DNA of 64,000 bases from JAAYYM01 sp964483155 (lineage in GTDB: Bacteria; Bacillota; Clostridia; Lachnospirales; Lachnospiraceae). Shown here piece by piece: positions 63,913-64,000 of the stretch. A program made the translations under genes and the position numbers. The notes below the pieces were generated by a model, which was not told the origin of the DNA, made no database searches, and was given only the letters and a program-made list of their open reading frames with translations. The stretch is taken from assembly GCA_964483155.1 (NCBI GenBank), contig CAZAAC010000001.1, positions 62,001-126,000 of the forward strand. The letters run 5' to 3'. Positions within the stretch are counted from its first letter, which is position 1. Each line of letters begins with the position of its first letter.

Positions 63913-64000
63913 TTAGTCAAAAAACAATGGTGTTCCACCTGTATGAATAAACAACACTGTTTTATTCCTGATATGATTCTCCATTAAATACTCATTCATA
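63913..64000 (-). CDS. C-terminal end of a PLP-dependent D-cysteine desulfhydrase/ACC-deaminase-like protein
   Basis: The frame is open from the window edge to a TAA at 63913-63915 and ends with TVLFIHTGGTPLFFD. VLFIHTGGTP is the conserved tail of the D-cysteine desulfhydrase/1-aminocyclopropane-1-carboxylate deaminase family. Only the last 28 or so residues are inside the window. It precedes the ATP-grasp gene in the same direction, so the two may be cotranscribed. Confidence 0.8.
   Translation of the reverse strand, partial: MNEYLMENHIRNKTVLFIHTGGTPLFFD

Overview
The window reads as one large surface-glycan biosynthesis region from a low-GC, Gram-positive anaerobe, most likely a Lachnospiraceae-type Clostridium relative. 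This is inferred from the AT-rich sequence, strong AGGAGG-type ribosome sites, an AgrC/LytTR-type two-component pair, a GH25/Ig-like surface protein, and YfhO-, GtrA- and ChbG-type genes. No species can be named from the sequence alone. Almost every gene lies on the minus strand, so transcription runs from high to low coordinates. The only convincing plus-strand gene is at 36451-38256. No rRNA, tRNA, CRISPR array, phage gene or insertion sequence was seen.

Right block (about 64.0 down to 38.3 kb): a Wzx/Wzy-type heteropolysaccharide locus. It has a polyprenyl-phosphate sugar-phosphate transferase (initiator), at least six glycosyltransferases, a WbsX-like protein, a Wzy-like polymerase and two Wzx-like flippases. 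Sugar supply genes are the complete UDP-L-FucNAc trio (FnlA/CapE, CapF, FnlC/CapG types), a NeuB-type nonulosonate synthase broken by a 100-N assembly gap, a fused CMP-nonulosonate synthetase/PseG-like protein, and an FdtA/FdtB pair for a dTDP-3-amino-3,6-dideoxyhexose. At the far right an ATP-grasp ligase sits next to the tail of a PLP-dependent desulfhydrase/ACC-deaminase-like gene.

Middle block (38.3 down to 26.3 kb): large polytopic membrane proteins, among them a YfhO family member, several GT-C-like proteins, a ChbG/YdjC deacetylase and an unrecognised 464-residue protein. A divergent promoter region at 36.33-36.45 kb, flanked by a perfect 10-bp inverted repeat, separates the single plus-strand gene from its neighbours.

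Regulatory block (26.3 down to 24.0 kb): a LytTR response regulator and an AgrC-like histidine kinase. They are preceded by a 21-bp-period direct repeat typical of LytTR operators, a promoter and a leader hairpin.

Left block (23.98 down to 0 kb): a consensus promoter precedes rfbB-rfbA, a GH25/Ig-like surface protein, a 73-bp triplicated repeat, rfbC, then Wzm/Wzt. Next come a methyltransferase-kinase fusion resembling the chain terminator WbdD, two very large double-domain GT2 proteins, phosphoglucomutase, membrane glycosylation proteins (GT87-like, GtrA), a secreted esterase, and a translationally coupled kinase/HAD/nucleotidylyltransferase cassette. This looks like an ABC-exported glycan with terminal capping and further decoration. 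The two major glycan systems share dTDP-sugar supply. RmlD, FdtC, and PseB/PseC/PseH equivalents were not found in the window.
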